Assembly (NCBI GenBank): GCA_017472965.1
Contig: JAFUNR010000004.1
Location: forward strand, 1 to 64,000
Length of the DNA stretch: 64,000 bases
Origin: Oscillospiraceae bacterium
GTDB lineage: Bacteria; Bacillota; Clostridia; Oscillospirales; Ruminococcaceae
Direction of reading: 5' to 3'
Part shown: positions 44,653 to 54,147 of the stretch, piece by piece
Layout of the letters: every line of letters begins with the position of its first letter
Numbering within the stretch: position 1 is the first letter of the stretch
Notes under the pieces: generated by a model
The model's input: the letters and a program-made list of their open reading frames with translations, nothing else
Database searches by the model: none
Told to the model about the DNA's origin: nothing
Program-made: the position numbers and the translations under genes

Positions 44653-44697
44653 AAAAAAGGGAGTTACCGCCCGTTTGAGCGGTAACTCCCCCTTTTT
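44653..44697. terminator. Bidirectional terminator between the ABC exporter and the peptidoglycan-binding gene
   Basis: Perfect stem AAAAAGGGAGTTACCGC with GCGGTAACTCCC and a T-run. Both convergent genes end within 60 bases. Confidence 0.92.
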
Positions 44698-44749
44698 GTG
44701 TTCAGAAAGAGGTCTGTGGAACAGATGAAAAGTTCCGTGATTGAAAGGC

Positions 44750-47566
44750 TCAGCTGTCACAGCCGCAGCGGCAGGACCTGCCTGCACCGGGGATACTGCG
44801 GCTTTGAGCGGCGCCGACGATATCGCTTTCCGGAACACTGTCAAAAGCGGCGCTTTCCGAAGCAGTGCCGCGCACCGTCTGTGCTGCCGGCTCCAGTGCA
44901 TCTATGATCGCCTGCCATGTGGCACGGTCCACGCTGTCGGTTTCCGGCTGGCCGGCATCCCGCTGTACGCGCTGTACGGCACGCAGCGTGCCGGCGCGGA
45001 AGATCCCGTCCTCCGCAACATAGCCCACGCCGCAGTATTCCTCTGCCAGTTGGTTGAGCATCCGCTGCAGCTGCAGCACATACGGGCCGAAGCTGCCCTC
45101 CCGCAGCACTCTGCCGCCCCATTCATAGCCGGAGCTCGCTGCGGCCTCCTGCTCGCCGTAGATATCCTGCGCACTGGCAAACGAGTAGACCTCAACCAGC
45201 CGGTCCCATGTGGCGCGGTCCACTTCGCCGGTTGGCGGCAGACCGAATTCCCGCTGAAAGCTCTGTACCGCAAAATAGGTATAGCGCTTGTATTCGCCGG
45301 GGTCATCGTAAACGCCCTCGTCCGGCGGCACAGGCTGGCCTGTGGGATTCACCTCCGGGATGGGGTTGCGCACGGCGGGGTAGAACAGCGAGATCAGCTG
45401 CAGCGCCTGCTGCAGCCACAGCACAAGGCTGCCCTCGCTGTCCGGACCCAGCGGACTGCTGTAGGCGGGCACCGCCGAAGACCGCGCTGCGCCCTCCACC
45501 GTGATGATGCGGATGTACTGGGCGTACAGGGCGCTCCATGTGGAGGGACCCACCACGCCGTCCGCCGTCAGCCCGAACAGCTGCTGGAATGCAATGACGG
45601 CGCTTTGCGTTGCCGCACCGAAGCTGCCGTCATAGCTGATGACGGGGATAGTGGGGTAGTACAGCGAAAGCACATACAGATAATACTGCATCTCCCGCAC
45701 GGCATCGCCGCTGTCGCCGCGCCGCAGCGGGCTGCCGGGATAGGTGCCGGGAAACTGGCTGCCGGGCACCAGCTGCAGCGCCACGGATGCGAAGATCTGC
45801 CGCAGCCGGTTCCAGGTGGCGGCGCCGGCCACACCGTCCACCGTCAGCCCGAAGGCCTGCTGGAACGCCCGCACTGCTGCAGCGGTGGCGGGGCCGAAGC
45901 TGCCGTCAACGGCAACCGCAGGGATCTGGCTGTACTGATCACTGACAACCAGCAGCCAGAATTGCAGCGTGCGCACCGCATTGCCGCGGCTGCCCTGCCG
46001 CAGCGGTGTGCCGGGGTATTCGGTCACATAGCCCAGTTCTGTGTTCTCCTCCAGAATGACGGAGGAAAACTCCCGGTAAAGGGCGTTCCATGTGGCCCGC
46101 CCCACGATGCCGTCCGTCGTAAGTCCTGCCCATGCCTGAAAGGTGCGCACGGCGGCAGCCGTCGCCTGCCCGAAGATGCCGTCCACCTCCAGCAGCGGAA
46201 GTCCCTCGATATAGCCGCGTACCGTGTTCAGCCAGTACTGTACCTGCCGCACCGCTGTGCCGCTGCTGCCCGCGGAAAGATTCGTGCCGGGGAATGCCCC
46301 CTCTGCATTGCCCACGCTGTCCTGGTTGGGGAATTCGCCCTCGCTGCCCAGCTCCGCCAGCTTTTTTACTGCCACATAAATGTAGCTGATCTTGTACCAT
46401 GTGGCATAGCCCACCACGCCGTCGGCGCTCAGGTTGAACTGCCGCTGAAAGCGGCGTACCACGGCGGCGGTGTCGGTGCCGTATACACCGTCCACCGTCA
46501 GCGTGCCGAAGGCGGGGTAGTTTTTGGCAATGCGGTTCAGCTGCCGCTGGATGGTGCGCACCGCTGTGCCGCTGCTGCCCACCGTAAGCGCCGCACCGGG
46601 ATAACTCTGCGGGATGGCTGCGATGTTGTCGGAGGTGACCAGCTCCAGATTGCTGCCATAGTAATAGGTCAGAATGCGGTAGGGTGTGTAGCCCTGATTG
46701 GCCAGTGTCACGGTGCCCCACTGCTTGAGCCCGGGGCAGGTCACCTGCTTGCCGTCACAGTATTCCGCGTAAAACGGGTTGACAGTACCGGGACGGCGGA
46801 TATAGGTGGCGAAAAGTTCATCCACAATGCGGGATACATTCTCAAAAATATTCCGTCCGTGCACATAGTATTGGTCGTAGGAGGTGGAGTTGGTGATCTG
46901 AAAAGAGTAGCCCTTGCTGAGATACCACTCCGTAAACACCCGGTTCAGCGCCAGACTGATCTGGCAGTAGATGTTGGCGCGCAGTGCGTTTTCCGGCCAT
47001 GTAGGGTAGATCTCGCTGCAGCACACATTTTTGATGTAATCCCGGAAGGTGACCGTCACATCCCGTGCGCTGGCGCTGGGTCGGCCCAGATGCACGGTGA
47101 TGTAGCTGGGAATGATGACGGAGGAAAGTACCCACGGCCTTTCGCATTCCAGCCGCGGTGCGGTGGAGGGCTGGGGAGCATCCGGGTCAAACAGATGGTG
47201 AGTGGGAATGCTGAAAACCTCCTCCGAAGCCGGCACGGCATCGTCGCCGGTCAGAGGCTGCATCGTCAGCAGCTGCAGACTGGTCTGGCCTTCAAACACC
47301 TGCACGCCCCGTACCGTAACAGGCGCATAGCCTTCCTTTTCGGCGTGTACGGTGTATACGGCATAGGGCAGCTGTGCGGTGTTTTCCTCATCCAGTGAAA
47401 GCGCTGCAGGCGGAGCCCACACCTGTACAGACGGGGCGTCGCCCTCCCGGTCGGTGGTAAGCTGTGCCAGCTCGGCATCGAATTCGTCCGTGATGCGGAT
47501 GTTTACCGCTTCCACCGGCAGTACCTCACCGGCAAAAGCCTGAACATGGATCATTCCGGTCGGCAT
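44750..47566 (-). CDS. Peptidoglycan-binding protein with SpoIID-like domain and six PG-binding repeats
   Basis: 938 residues. Order: an N-terminal region like a carboxypeptidase regulatory fold (about 1-120, AVYTVHAEKEGYAPVTVRG), a middle region (about 150-330; SEIYPTWPENALRANIYCQI, TNSTSYDQYYVHGR, YCDGKQV) resembling SpoIID/LytB-type proteins, then six repeats of the PG_binding_1 type. Each repeat shows a GxxVRxxQ helix and a DGxFGxxTxxAVxxFQ turn; the fifth is interrupted by a proline-rich loop. The tail (GRSCRCGCDS) is Cys-rich. There is no signal peptide, so export or mother-cell action is unclear. The ATG at 47566 has GAAAGGAGG. A cortex or wall role in sporulation is inferred. Confidence 0.8.
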   Translation of the reverse strand: MPTGMIHVQAFAGEVLPVEAVNIRITDEFDAELAQLTTDREGDAPSVQVWAPPAALSLDEENTAQLPYAVYTVHAEKEGYAPVTVRGVQVFEGQTSLQLLTMQPLTGDDAVPASEEVFSIPTHHLFDPDAPQPSTAPRLECERPWVLSSVIIPSYITVHLGRPSASARDVTVTFRDYIKNVCCSEIYPTWPENALRANIYCQISLALNRVFTEWYLSKGYSFQITNSTSYDQYYVHGRNIFENVSRIVDELFATYIRRPGTVNPFYAEYCDGKQVTCPGLKQWGTVTLANQGYTPYRILTYYYGSNLELVTSDNIAAIPQSYPGAALTVGSSGTAVRTIQRQLNRIAKNYPAFGTLTVDGVYGTDTAAVVRRFQRQFNLSADGVVGYATWYKISYIYVAVKKLAELGSEGEFPNQDSVGNAEGAFPGTNLSAGSSGTAVRQVQYWLNTVRGYIEGLPLLEVDGIFGQATAAAVRTFQAWAGLTTDGIVGRATWNALYREFSSVILEENTELGYVTEYPGTPLRQGSRGNAVRTLQFWLLVVSDQYSQIPAVAVDGSFGPATAAAVRAFQQAFGLTVDGVAGAATWNRLRQIFASVALQLVPGSQFPGTYPGSPLRRGDSGDAVREMQYYLYVLSLYYPTIPVISYDGSFGAATQSAVIAFQQLFGLTADGVVGPSTWSALYAQYIRIITVEGAARSSAVPAYSSPLGPDSEGSLVLWLQQALQLISLFYPAVRNPIPEVNPTGQPVPPDEGVYDDPGEYKRYTYFAVQSFQREFGLPPTGEVDRATWDRLVEVYSFASAQDIYGEQEAAASSGYEWGGRVLREGSFGPYVLQLQRMLNQLAEEYCGVGYVAEDGIFRAGTLRAVQRVQRDAGQPETDSVDRATWQAIIDALEPAAQTVRGTASESAAFDSVPESDIVGAAQSRSIPGAGRSCRCGCDS

Positions 47567-47642
47567 AAAAGCATCGACCTCCTTTCCGTCCAGTGTATGC
47601 AAAGCCGGTGGCCGATGTCCGTAGGCAGGAGAGCTTCGAAAG

Positions 47643-47685
47643 AAAAAAAGAACAGGAGACGCTGTATTCGACAGCGACTCCTGTT
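47643..47685 (-). terminator. Terminator of the trimerisation-domain GH gene
   Basis: AACAGGAG-CGCTGT arms (47651-47685, with paired single mismatches) are followed on minus by a T-run (47649-47643). Confidence 0.85.
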
Positions 47686-47698
47686 ACCAATTATGGGA

Positions 47699-49678
47699 TC
47701 AGTAGCTTATCACCAGCATCTGGTGGCCGGTGATCTCGGGGACAGTCAGCGTGCACACACCGCTTTCGGAGGTAAAGGGCAGCTCAATGTTCTGCGGCAT
47801 AAGAAGGATCTTGTGCGGCTGTTCGGGAATATGCAGACGGACGGAAGTGTTGTACAGGGTGGGGAAATCCTCCAGCACCGAGGTGCATCCGCGCTGTACC
47901 GGCGAAGCGTACATCAGATGCAGCACATACTGCCGCTGCGGTTCTCTTTTTACAAAATGGATCCTTGCCTGCGAGGGCATGGCGACCTCGACGGCATCAG
48001 CGCGGTACAGCTGACGCAGCAGCCATTTGAAATACCGGCGGTGATAGGTAACACCGTAGTCCGCATACAGCTCTGCAAGCGGGTGGGCAGCATACAGCAC
48101 ATTGCCGCACCGGATCGCTGCGGGATATTCCGCGAATTCCTCTTTGTAGGGCGTATTGCAGTGCGAACAGTATTTTCCGTAGGTGCGGTTGAATTCCGGC
48201 TCTTTTATGCGGGCAAGAACAGTGCCTTCGCCCGCCACCCGGTGAGCGCTTGTGTAGCAGAGGATCGGCGAGGAGACGATATCCTCCTCCGTCTGCGATG
48301 CCAGCTGAAAATAATCCACATCGCAGCCGGATTTTCCCAGATAGGTCAGGCCGGTGTCAAAGGCAAAGGTGTTCCCGTTTTCCATCAGTCCGCTGCCGCC
48401 CAGCATCAGAACCTTGCCGCCTTTGCGCACATAGTTGTCAAAGGCTTTGCCCAGTTCTTCGTTCAGCCGGTAGTTATCCGGCAGGATAACGGTGTCGAAT
48501 TTTTCCAGCTCCGCCGCGCAGTGCACCACATCAAAATCGATCTGGCAGTCCAGTATCAGCTTGGCAATGTCCTCGTTGCGCTTGCTGTCGGTGCTGACCA
48601 TGATGCCCAGCTTTGCGGTTTCCGCGGTGTCAAAACAGTATTCTTCAATGGACTGTGCGTAGGAAAAGGCCTTGCCGATGTTCCGGTAGGTATCCGGATC
48701 CATCCGGCCGGACGGCGGCAGCTGGTCGCCCACACTGATGCGGGCGCCGTTGGCCAGCATGGCGGCACATTCAAATTTCAGTGCCTCCGGGGTTTTGTAG
48801 CCGCCGAATTCGCCCCATGACCGGTGAAATTTGCCGGTCATGCCCAGATAATCCTTGCCTAGTCCGGCAAAGTACCGGGCACGCATGGGCATTTTGTCAT
48901 AGCCGCCCCATGCGGTGGGAAGATCTTCCATCTCAAAATGCGTGCTGGCGTAATGCCATTCCGGCTTATCGATCTCCGCACCGCCGGAATTGAAAAAGAC
49001 GGATGCCTCCGGATGTTTTTTCAGAATGATGCTGCGCAGGCCGTCCAGTGTGATCTTCTTCTGCATCCGGTAATAAGCTCTGGCATCCGCCTTGGAATCC
49101 GGATCCAGCCCCGCCTGCCGCATCCCGCGCAGACAGTCCGGACAGTAACAGGCATCGTAACAGAAAACGATATCGAAAAAGACACCGTCCAGGCGCTTGT
49201 AACGCTCACATACCTCCTCCGTCATCGCGTACAGATAATCGCGGTAGCCGCCGGCCGAGCACAGATGGATCCAGGAGCAGATCGGCCGCGGGGTATCGGG
49301 AGAGGCACTGAAATCATAGACGGTGCTCAGGCAGGAACCGTCCTTTGCGCGGGCGATCCATTCCGGATGCTGCTCGGCATCCAGTACGGAGAAGCCCAGC
49401 GTCAGGTACAGCGGTGCATATACGCCGATCTCATGGCAGGCATCCATCATTTCGCCCGCCAGATCGCGGCCGGGTGCAAGCCCGGGGTGAGGGGTACCGA
49501 CTGTAGTGGGAAAATAATGATAGCCGTGGTGACATTTTCCAAAGACTGTGATGCTGTTGATATGGCCCTCCTGCAAAGCGGCCTGAAACTGTTTTTTATC
49601 AAACTGATCGCCCACTCCCTTCATGAATTCCGAGGTGTGGAAATCCAGATGGACCTGTCTTGACGGAAGTCTTCTCAT
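47699..49678 (-). CDS. GH-like protein with beta-galactosidase trimerisation-type domain
   Basis: 659 residues, no signal peptide. The opening VHLDFHTSEF, the KCHHGYHYFPTTVG strand and GVFFDIVFCYDACYCPDCL (acidic cluster, CxPxC) are those of gut proteins annotated as beta-galactosidase trimerisation domain proteins, with a TIM barrel (about 1-330). A middle domain with VRKGGKVLMLGGSGLMENG fits the trimerisation domain. The true glycosidic activity is uncertain; fucosidase-like or galactosidase-like are both possible. AAGGAG precedes the ATG at 49678. It lies 58 bases after the sialidase gene on the same strand, suggesting one operon for sialylated glycans. Confidence 0.7.
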   Translation of the reverse strand: MRRLPSRQVHLDFHTSEFMKGVGDQFDKKQFQAALQEGHINSITVFGKCHHGYHYFPTTVGTPHPGLAPGRDLAGEMMDACHEIGVYAPLYLTLGFSVLDAEQHPEWIARAKDGSCLSTVYDFSASPDTPRPICSWIHLCSAGGYRDYLYAMTEEVCERYKRLDGVFFDIVFCYDACYCPDCLRGMRQAGLDPDSKADARAYYRMQKKITLDGLRSIILKKHPEASVFFNSGGAEIDKPEWHYASTHFEMEDLPTAWGGYDKMPMRARYFAGLGKDYLGMTGKFHRSWGEFGGYKTPEALKFECAAMLANGARISVGDQLPPSGRMDPDTYRNIGKAFSYAQSIEEYCFDTAETAKLGIMVSTDSKRNEDIAKLILDCQIDFDVVHCAAELEKFDTVILPDNYRLNEELGKAFDNYVRKGGKVLMLGGSGLMENGNTFAFDTGLTYLGKSGCDVDYFQLASQTEEDIVSSPILCYTSAHRVAGEGTVLARIKEPEFNRTYGKYCSHCNTPYKEEFAEYPAAIRCGNVLYAAHPLAELYADYGVTYHRRYFKWLLRQLYRADAVEVAMPSQARIHFVKREPQRQYVLHLMYASPVQRGCTSVLEDFPTLYNTSVRLHIPEQPHKILLMPQNIELPFTSESGVCTLTVPEITGHQMLVISY

Positions 49679-49736
49679 ACATCATTTCTCCTTATTTTCA
49701 GGGATGCAAACATGCTGCTGAAGATGCGGCATTCTT

Positions 49737-50834
49737 TCAGAAAAGCTCCGGCCCTTCGTATACTGTCAGCTTGCTGGCGATCCGCCGCAGGGCGCTGCCG
49801 GGAGCGACAAGCTTTCCGGCAAGGATGTCCTCCTCTGTGATGCTGGCGGTCAAAATCTCCCGCGCGTGTGCCAGTGCATCCTTCATGCAGCTTTGGTAAG
49901 CGCCGCGCTCCCGGTCGTAGATGATGTGGATCACGCCGTCGGCGGTCTGCGCCGCATCGGGGTAGGAGACATTGTCCCGCCCGTCCAGCAGCAGACGGTA
50001 AGGCCATGTGGCGCCCTCGTCCTCCGAAAGGAATGCCGTCAGGTTGTTGCGGCCGGTGCATGCATGGTGATTGATGAGAAGAATGCGCCCCGAGCGCAGC
50101 CGCCGGATGAAAAAGCGGGAGTTCGGCCCGCCGAGACCGCTGTCGGTGCCGGGGCTCCAGCTGCGGCCGCCGTCGGTGGAAGCGCTCCTGCAGATGCCGC
50201 AGCCGGCGCGTACATACATTTCGATGCTGCCGTCGGCTTTTTCCAGCAGCATATGCTCGTCAAACCAGCGCTGCGGCACATCGGCCGTGCCCAGCAGCGC
50301 GAAGTTTTCGCCGTTATCCGTGCTGTGCCACACGGCGGTGCCGTCGTACAGATGGGGGACGGGGTATTCCGGTGTGGGGCCGAGAACATGCTGTCCCCAC
50401 AGTGTCAGCGGCAGCAGCCACTCGCCGGTGGAAAGCACGGTGGGCTTGTTCATCATCACGCCATCGCCCACGGTGATCTCATCGCTCCAGCGCAGCACGG
50501 GGGCGTCCGGCTCGTCGCAGCGCACGGCGCGCAGCACATGATCCGGTACATCCGCCCAGAAAAACCACAGCCGGCCCAGCGGATCGATCCACAGGCAGGG
50601 GTCAAAACAGCGGTGGCCCGCTTCGGGCGCAGCCACGGCCACAGGTTCACCGAAATCGCCGTCCTTTTCGGCGCAAAGCAGCAGACAGCAGTTGCCGATC
50701 TCCTCCGTTTTGCCGCCGGAGTAGAAGGTGATAAAGTGCCGTCCGCCGGGGGTGACCTCAATGCCGGGAATGCCCTGCCAGAGCCGCTGCGTGCTGCCGT
50801 ACTGCCGCAGCGCGCTGTTTTCGGTGATCAGCAT
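49737..50834 (-). CDS. Sialidase-like exo-glycosidase (BNR/Asp-box protein)
   Basis: 365 residues. Three Asp-box-like repeats are visible: STDNGENFAL, STDGGRSWSP and SEDEGATWPY, each in a beta-propeller setting, and NVSYPDAAQTADGVIHIIYD is a typical late sialidase blade. It would release sialic acid from glycans. There is no signal peptide, unlike secreted host-attacking sialidases, so it probably acts on imported oligosaccharides. AGGGAGG precedes the ATG at 50834, and the promoter at 50865-50893 is near consensus. A sialate O-acetylesterase gene is 3 kb away. Related non-sialidase propellers exist, so the substrate is moderately sure. Confidence 0.78.
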   Translation of the reverse strand: MLITENSALRQYGSTQRLWQGIPGIEVTPGGRHFITFYSGGKTEEIGNCCLLLCAEKDGDFGEPVAVAAPEAGHRCFDPCLWIDPLGRLWFFWADVPDHVLRAVRCDEPDAPVLRWSDEITVGDGVMMNKPTVLSTGEWLLPLTLWGQHVLGPTPEYPVPHLYDGTAVWHSTDNGENFALLGTADVPQRWFDEHMLLEKADGSIEMYVRAGCGICRSASTDGGRSWSPGTDSGLGGPNSRFFIRRLRSGRILLINHHACTGRNNLTAFLSEDEGATWPYRLLLDGRDNVSYPDAAQTADGVIHIIYDRERGAYQSCMKDALAHAREILTASITEEDILAGKLVAPGSALRRIASKLTVYEGPELF

Positions 50835-50864
50835 GAATGAAAACCTCCCTGTCTGTTTTTCTAC

Positions 50865-50893
50865 AGAATAACAGAGGAAAACCGGAATGTCAA
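50865..50893 (-). promoter_or_regulatory. Promoter of the sialidase-like gene
   Basis: Minus strand TTGACA (50893-50888), a 17-base spacer and TATTCT (50870-50865). Confidence 0.7.
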
Positions 50894-50916
50894 TGGGGGA
50901 AAAACACCGGATTCCG

Positions 50917-50944
50917 TTGACAAATTTGTTCTGCAGGCTATAAT
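50917..50944 (+). promoter_or_regulatory. Promoter of the 1038-residue GH-like gene
   Basis: Consensus TTGACA (50917-50922) and TATAAT (50939-50944) with a 16-base spacer; divergent from the sialidase promoter. Confidence 0.85.
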
Positions 50945-50978
50945 GAAACTGTAAACCGCCGAAAGGAAGGATGCGTTT

Positions 50979-53900
50979 ATGTCCGATATTTACCGCGCCG
51001 AAAATCTTGCGTTTGTGGGCGAAAACCTGCCGCGTGTCTGCAACCGCGCCATCTTCTGTACCAATACGCCCACCACGCTGCTGACGGGCGACCGCCCCGT
51101 ACTGCGCCTGATCCGTTACGCCACGCTGCTGGGTACGCTGCAGCTGTGGGTGGGGGAGGAGGAGCCCCTCCGGCTGGAGGATTTTGCCGATGTGAAGTTT
51201 TCCTACCGCGCCAATCTGGCCGAATGGGAACTGCGGGATCCCCGCTGTCCGGCGGTGATCATCCTGAGCGCCGGTGCGCCGCAGGGTGTGGAGGGTTTTG
51301 TGCTGCGTGCACAGGCGGATGCACCGGTAAAGCTGCACTGGCGCTTTGGCGGCGTGCATACCTTTGATGACTGTCACTGGAACCTGAATGCCGCAAAGCC
51401 GGAGGCCATCGGCTGCGCTGAGACCCCCGCGGAGTGGTATACCGGCAATACCGTCACACAGAAGGACGGCGTTTTTACCCTGTTTGCCCCTGACGGCAGC
51501 GAGGGCAGCGGCAACGATGCCCGCCGCACGCAGAGTACCACGGTGTATCTGCGCAGCGAGCAGCCTGCCCGCTGCGGCGAAGAGCTGCCCTGCGCGGAGG
51601 GTACGCTCTTTCTTGCGCCGGATACCTGCGCATATCTTTCTGCCGGACGCACTGTGCCGGCGGCAGGTGCGGAGGGTTTTGCCGCGGTGCTGCAGCGCCA
51701 TGAGATGTTGCAGAACATCTTCGCTTCGCACACGCCGGATGCTTTTCTGGATGCGCAGATGGCGGTGCTTTCCGCCGAGATCGACGGCGCATGGTACGGG
51801 CAGTATACCGTACATTCCAACCAGTCGTGGAATGCGCCGTATCTGGGCTGGTGCAACCGCTTCGGCAATATGCTGGGCGGCTGGCTTGACCGTGTGATCA
51901 CCGAGGTGAAATACTACTGCGGCTACATGAATACCACCAATGACCTGCGCGGTATGCATGCAGACCCGGAAAAGAATTATGCGGAGGCGGCTCCCGATTC
52001 CCGCTATTACGGTCTGGGCCGTATTATGCGGCATCAGTATTTTTACAATATGCAGAGCCAATTCTTTGATCAGGCCATCTTTGCGTGGCGCATGACCAAC
52101 GATTCCGTGCTGGCAGGACTGCTGCGCCATGCGCTGGAATACCACACCCGCTGGCAGGATGAATGCTTTGATCCCGACGGCGACGGCCTGTACGAAAGCT
52201 ATATCAATACCTGGCCCACCGATGCGGTGTGGTATAACGGCGGCGGCAGCTGCGAAGAGACCTGCTACGCCCACCGTGCCCACAAGGCGGCCATGGAGCT
52301 GGCTGAAGCGGATGGCGACACCGCCGCTGCGGCGTACCACAAAGAAAAGCTGGAGCTCATCGAAAAGGGCTTCAAAGAAAAGCTGTGGCTGAAGGATGTG
52401 GGCTATCCCGCCATGTGCATCGAGGACGGCGGCCACGGCCGCGCTCACCGCTCCGCGTGGCTTTACAACAGCTTTATGCCGGTGGATATGGATCTGGTGG
52501 ATCCCTTTGAGGCCGCCATGTGTCTGGATTATCCCCGCTGGGCGCTGGAAAATGTGCCGGGGCCTGCCGGCGGCAAAATGGTCTGGATCTCCAACTGGGT
52601 GCCTTCCACCTGGTCGGCACGCGAAAAATCCGGCGGCGAAAATCTGCAGCAGGCCTACGCCTGCTTCAAGGCGGGCTTTGTGCAGGATGGTTACGATTTC
52701 CTGTGCGGCACCATGCGCAAAGCGCCGGATGCCTTTGATCAGACCGTCAGCCCCGGCAGTATTGCATCCGAGTCTGCCTCGCTGCTGGCGCGTGCCGTCG
52801 TCTGCGGTCTGCACGGCTTCCGTCCCGATTACCCGAATGGAATTGTCACCGTTGCGCCGCAGTATCCCGCGGATTGGGATCATGCCTCGTTCCGCACCTC
52901 GTATTTTGGCTGCGAGTACCGCCGCAGCGGCGATACTGTCAGCTACCGCTTCGATATGGCGCAGCCCGCACAAAAGATCCGTCTGGTGCTTCCGCTGCAC
53001 GGCGCGGGCATCCGCAGTCTGACCGGCGCACAGACATACACCACCGTAGAGGGCATCGGCTGCCGCAGTCTTGTGATCGAACTGCGTGACACCGACTGCG
53101 CCGAGATTTCTTTTGCTGTGGAGCGGCCTGCAGCCCCTGCCGCGCCGCTGGATATCGCCTGCGCCCCCGGCGATACCCTCGATCCCGGTGTTGACGGTGT
53201 GACAGCCGTGTACGATCCGCAGGGCGTTCTGGCCGCTTACAGCGTGCGGGAGGGCCGTGCCGGGCTGCAGCTGCGCAGCGATATGGACGGTGATCACATG
53301 GTCTTTGTGCGCCGCGGCGAAGGCGAGGAGGCCCTGTGGCAGATCCTGCGGCTGGATATTTCGCCCACACAGCAGCGGCTGGATTATCAGGCGCATACCG
53401 AAATGGATGCCGCCGGCTGCCGCTGCGAACCGCTGCCGCTGTCACTGACGGACGATGTCAAAACCATTTTCAAACAGAATTACTATGTGCCCCGGGGCAA
53501 GATCTGCCTGACCCTTGCCGCGGACGGCTATGCTCCGTGGAACTTCCATTACGATACCCCGCCCGCGCCGCCTGTCTGTATGGATAAGGCCGGCGAGACC
53601 GTCACCGACCGGCAGGGCGTGCCTTACCGCATCGGCAGCGATGAGTGCAATATTGCCTTTACCTCGCTGTATCCCAACTGGCCGGACTCCGTCACCTTCC
53701 CGGTGGAACGCACCGCCCGCGCCGTCAAGCTGCTGGTGTGCGGCTCCACCAATCATATGCAGGTCGCCATTGCCAATGCGGTGGTGCGCTTTACCTACAC
53801 CGATGGCAGCACCGAGGAGCTGGAACTGGTGCCGCCGGATAACTTCTGGCGTCTGTGCGGCTACAATAAATTCCCCGGCAACGGCACCACGCAGGATTAC

Positions 53901-54095
53901 AGCTACGAGCGCGACGGCTTCTGCCTGCCCGAGACCCCGCCTGATCTGATCCGGTTGGGCGAAAACTGCCGGGCCGTGTCGCTGGTCTGGCGGCTGACAG
54001 AGGGTAAAAAGCTGGCAAGCATCACGCTGGAGACCCTTTCGCAGGAGGTCGTCATCGGTCTGATGGCCGTTACGCTGGTGGATCCGCTGGATTGA
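50979..54095 (+). CDS. Large putative six-hairpin glycosidase (DUF4450-like)
   Basis: 1038 residues, no signal peptide. An N-terminal beta-rich part (about 1-240) leads into a helical core (about 255-660) with QSWNAPYLGWCNRFGNMLG, DPDGDGLYESYINTWPTD, AHRSAWLYNSFMP and VSPGSIASESASLLA, repeated acidic and aromatic stretches like six-hairpin glycosidases. The C-terminal 300 residues are beta-sandwich (AVVRFTYTDGSTEELELV). I compare it with DUF4450-type proteins, without certainty. GAAAGGAAGG precedes the ATG. The O-acetylesterase gene follows 52 bases later. Substrate unknown, probably a host-type glycan given the neighbours. Confidence 0.6.
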   Translation: MSDIYRAENLAFVGENLPRVCNRAIFCTNTPTTLLTGDRPVLRLIRYATLLGTLQLWVGEEEPLRLEDFADVKFSYRANLAEWELRDPRCPAVIILSAGAPQGVEGFVLRAQADAPVKLHWRFGGVHTFDDCHWNLNAAKPEAIGCAETPAEWYTGNTVTQKDGVFTLFAPDGSEGSGNDARRTQSTTVYLRSEQPARCGEELPCAEGTLFLAPDTCAYLSAGRTVPAAGAEGFAAVLQRHEMLQNIFASHTPDAFLDAQMAVLSAEIDGAWYGQYTVHSNQSWNAPYLGWCNRFGNMLGGWLDRVITEVKYYCGYMNTTNDLRGMHADPEKNYAEAAPDSRYYGLGRIMRHQYFYNMQSQFFDQAIFAWRMTNDSVLAGLLRHALEYHTRWQDECFDPDGDGLYESYINTWPTDAVWYNGGGSCEETCYAHRAHKAAMELAEADGDTAAAAYHKEKLELIEKGFKEKLWLKDVGYPAMCIEDGGHGRAHRSAWLYNSFMPVDMDLVDPFEAAMCLDYPRWALENVPGPAGGKMVWISNWVPSTWSAREKSGGENLQQAYACFKAGFVQDGYDFLCGTMRKAPDAFDQTVSPGSIASESASLLARAVVCGLHGFRPDYPNGIVTVAPQYPADWDHASFRTSYFGCEYRRSGDTVSYRFDMAQPAQKIRLVLPLHGAGIRSLTGAQTYTTVEGIGCRSLVIELRDTDCAEISFAVERPAAPAAPLDIACAPGDTLDPGVDGVTAVYDPQGVLAAYSVREGRAGLQLRSDMDGDHMVFVRRGEGEEALWQILRLDISPTQQRLDYQAHTEMDAAGCRCEPLPLSLTDDVKTIFKQNYYVPRGKICLTLAADGYAPWNFHYDTPPAPPVCMDKAGETVTDRQGVPYRIGSDECNIAFTSLYPNWPDSVTFPVERTARAVKLLVCGSTNHMQVAIANAVVRFTYTDGSTEELELVPPDNFWRLCGYNKFPGNGTTQDYSYERDGFCLPETPPDLIRLGENCRAVSLVWRLTEGKKLASITLETLSQEVVIGLMAVTLVDPLD

Positions 54096-54147
54096 TCCAT
54101 GTACCCGAAAACGCATTTTCGCAAGAACACGATAAGGAGAAACCGTT

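Noticed and set aside
44741-47398. 885-residue plus-strand frame
   Set aside because: A shadow of the peptidoglycan-binding gene on the minus strand, whose repeats are convincing.
49737-53396. 1219-residue minus-strand frame spanning the sialidase and the opposite strand of the next gene
   Set aside because: Only the part from the ATG at 50834 is coding. The rest mirrors the plus-strand 1038-residue gene and lacks a ribosome site or family motifs.
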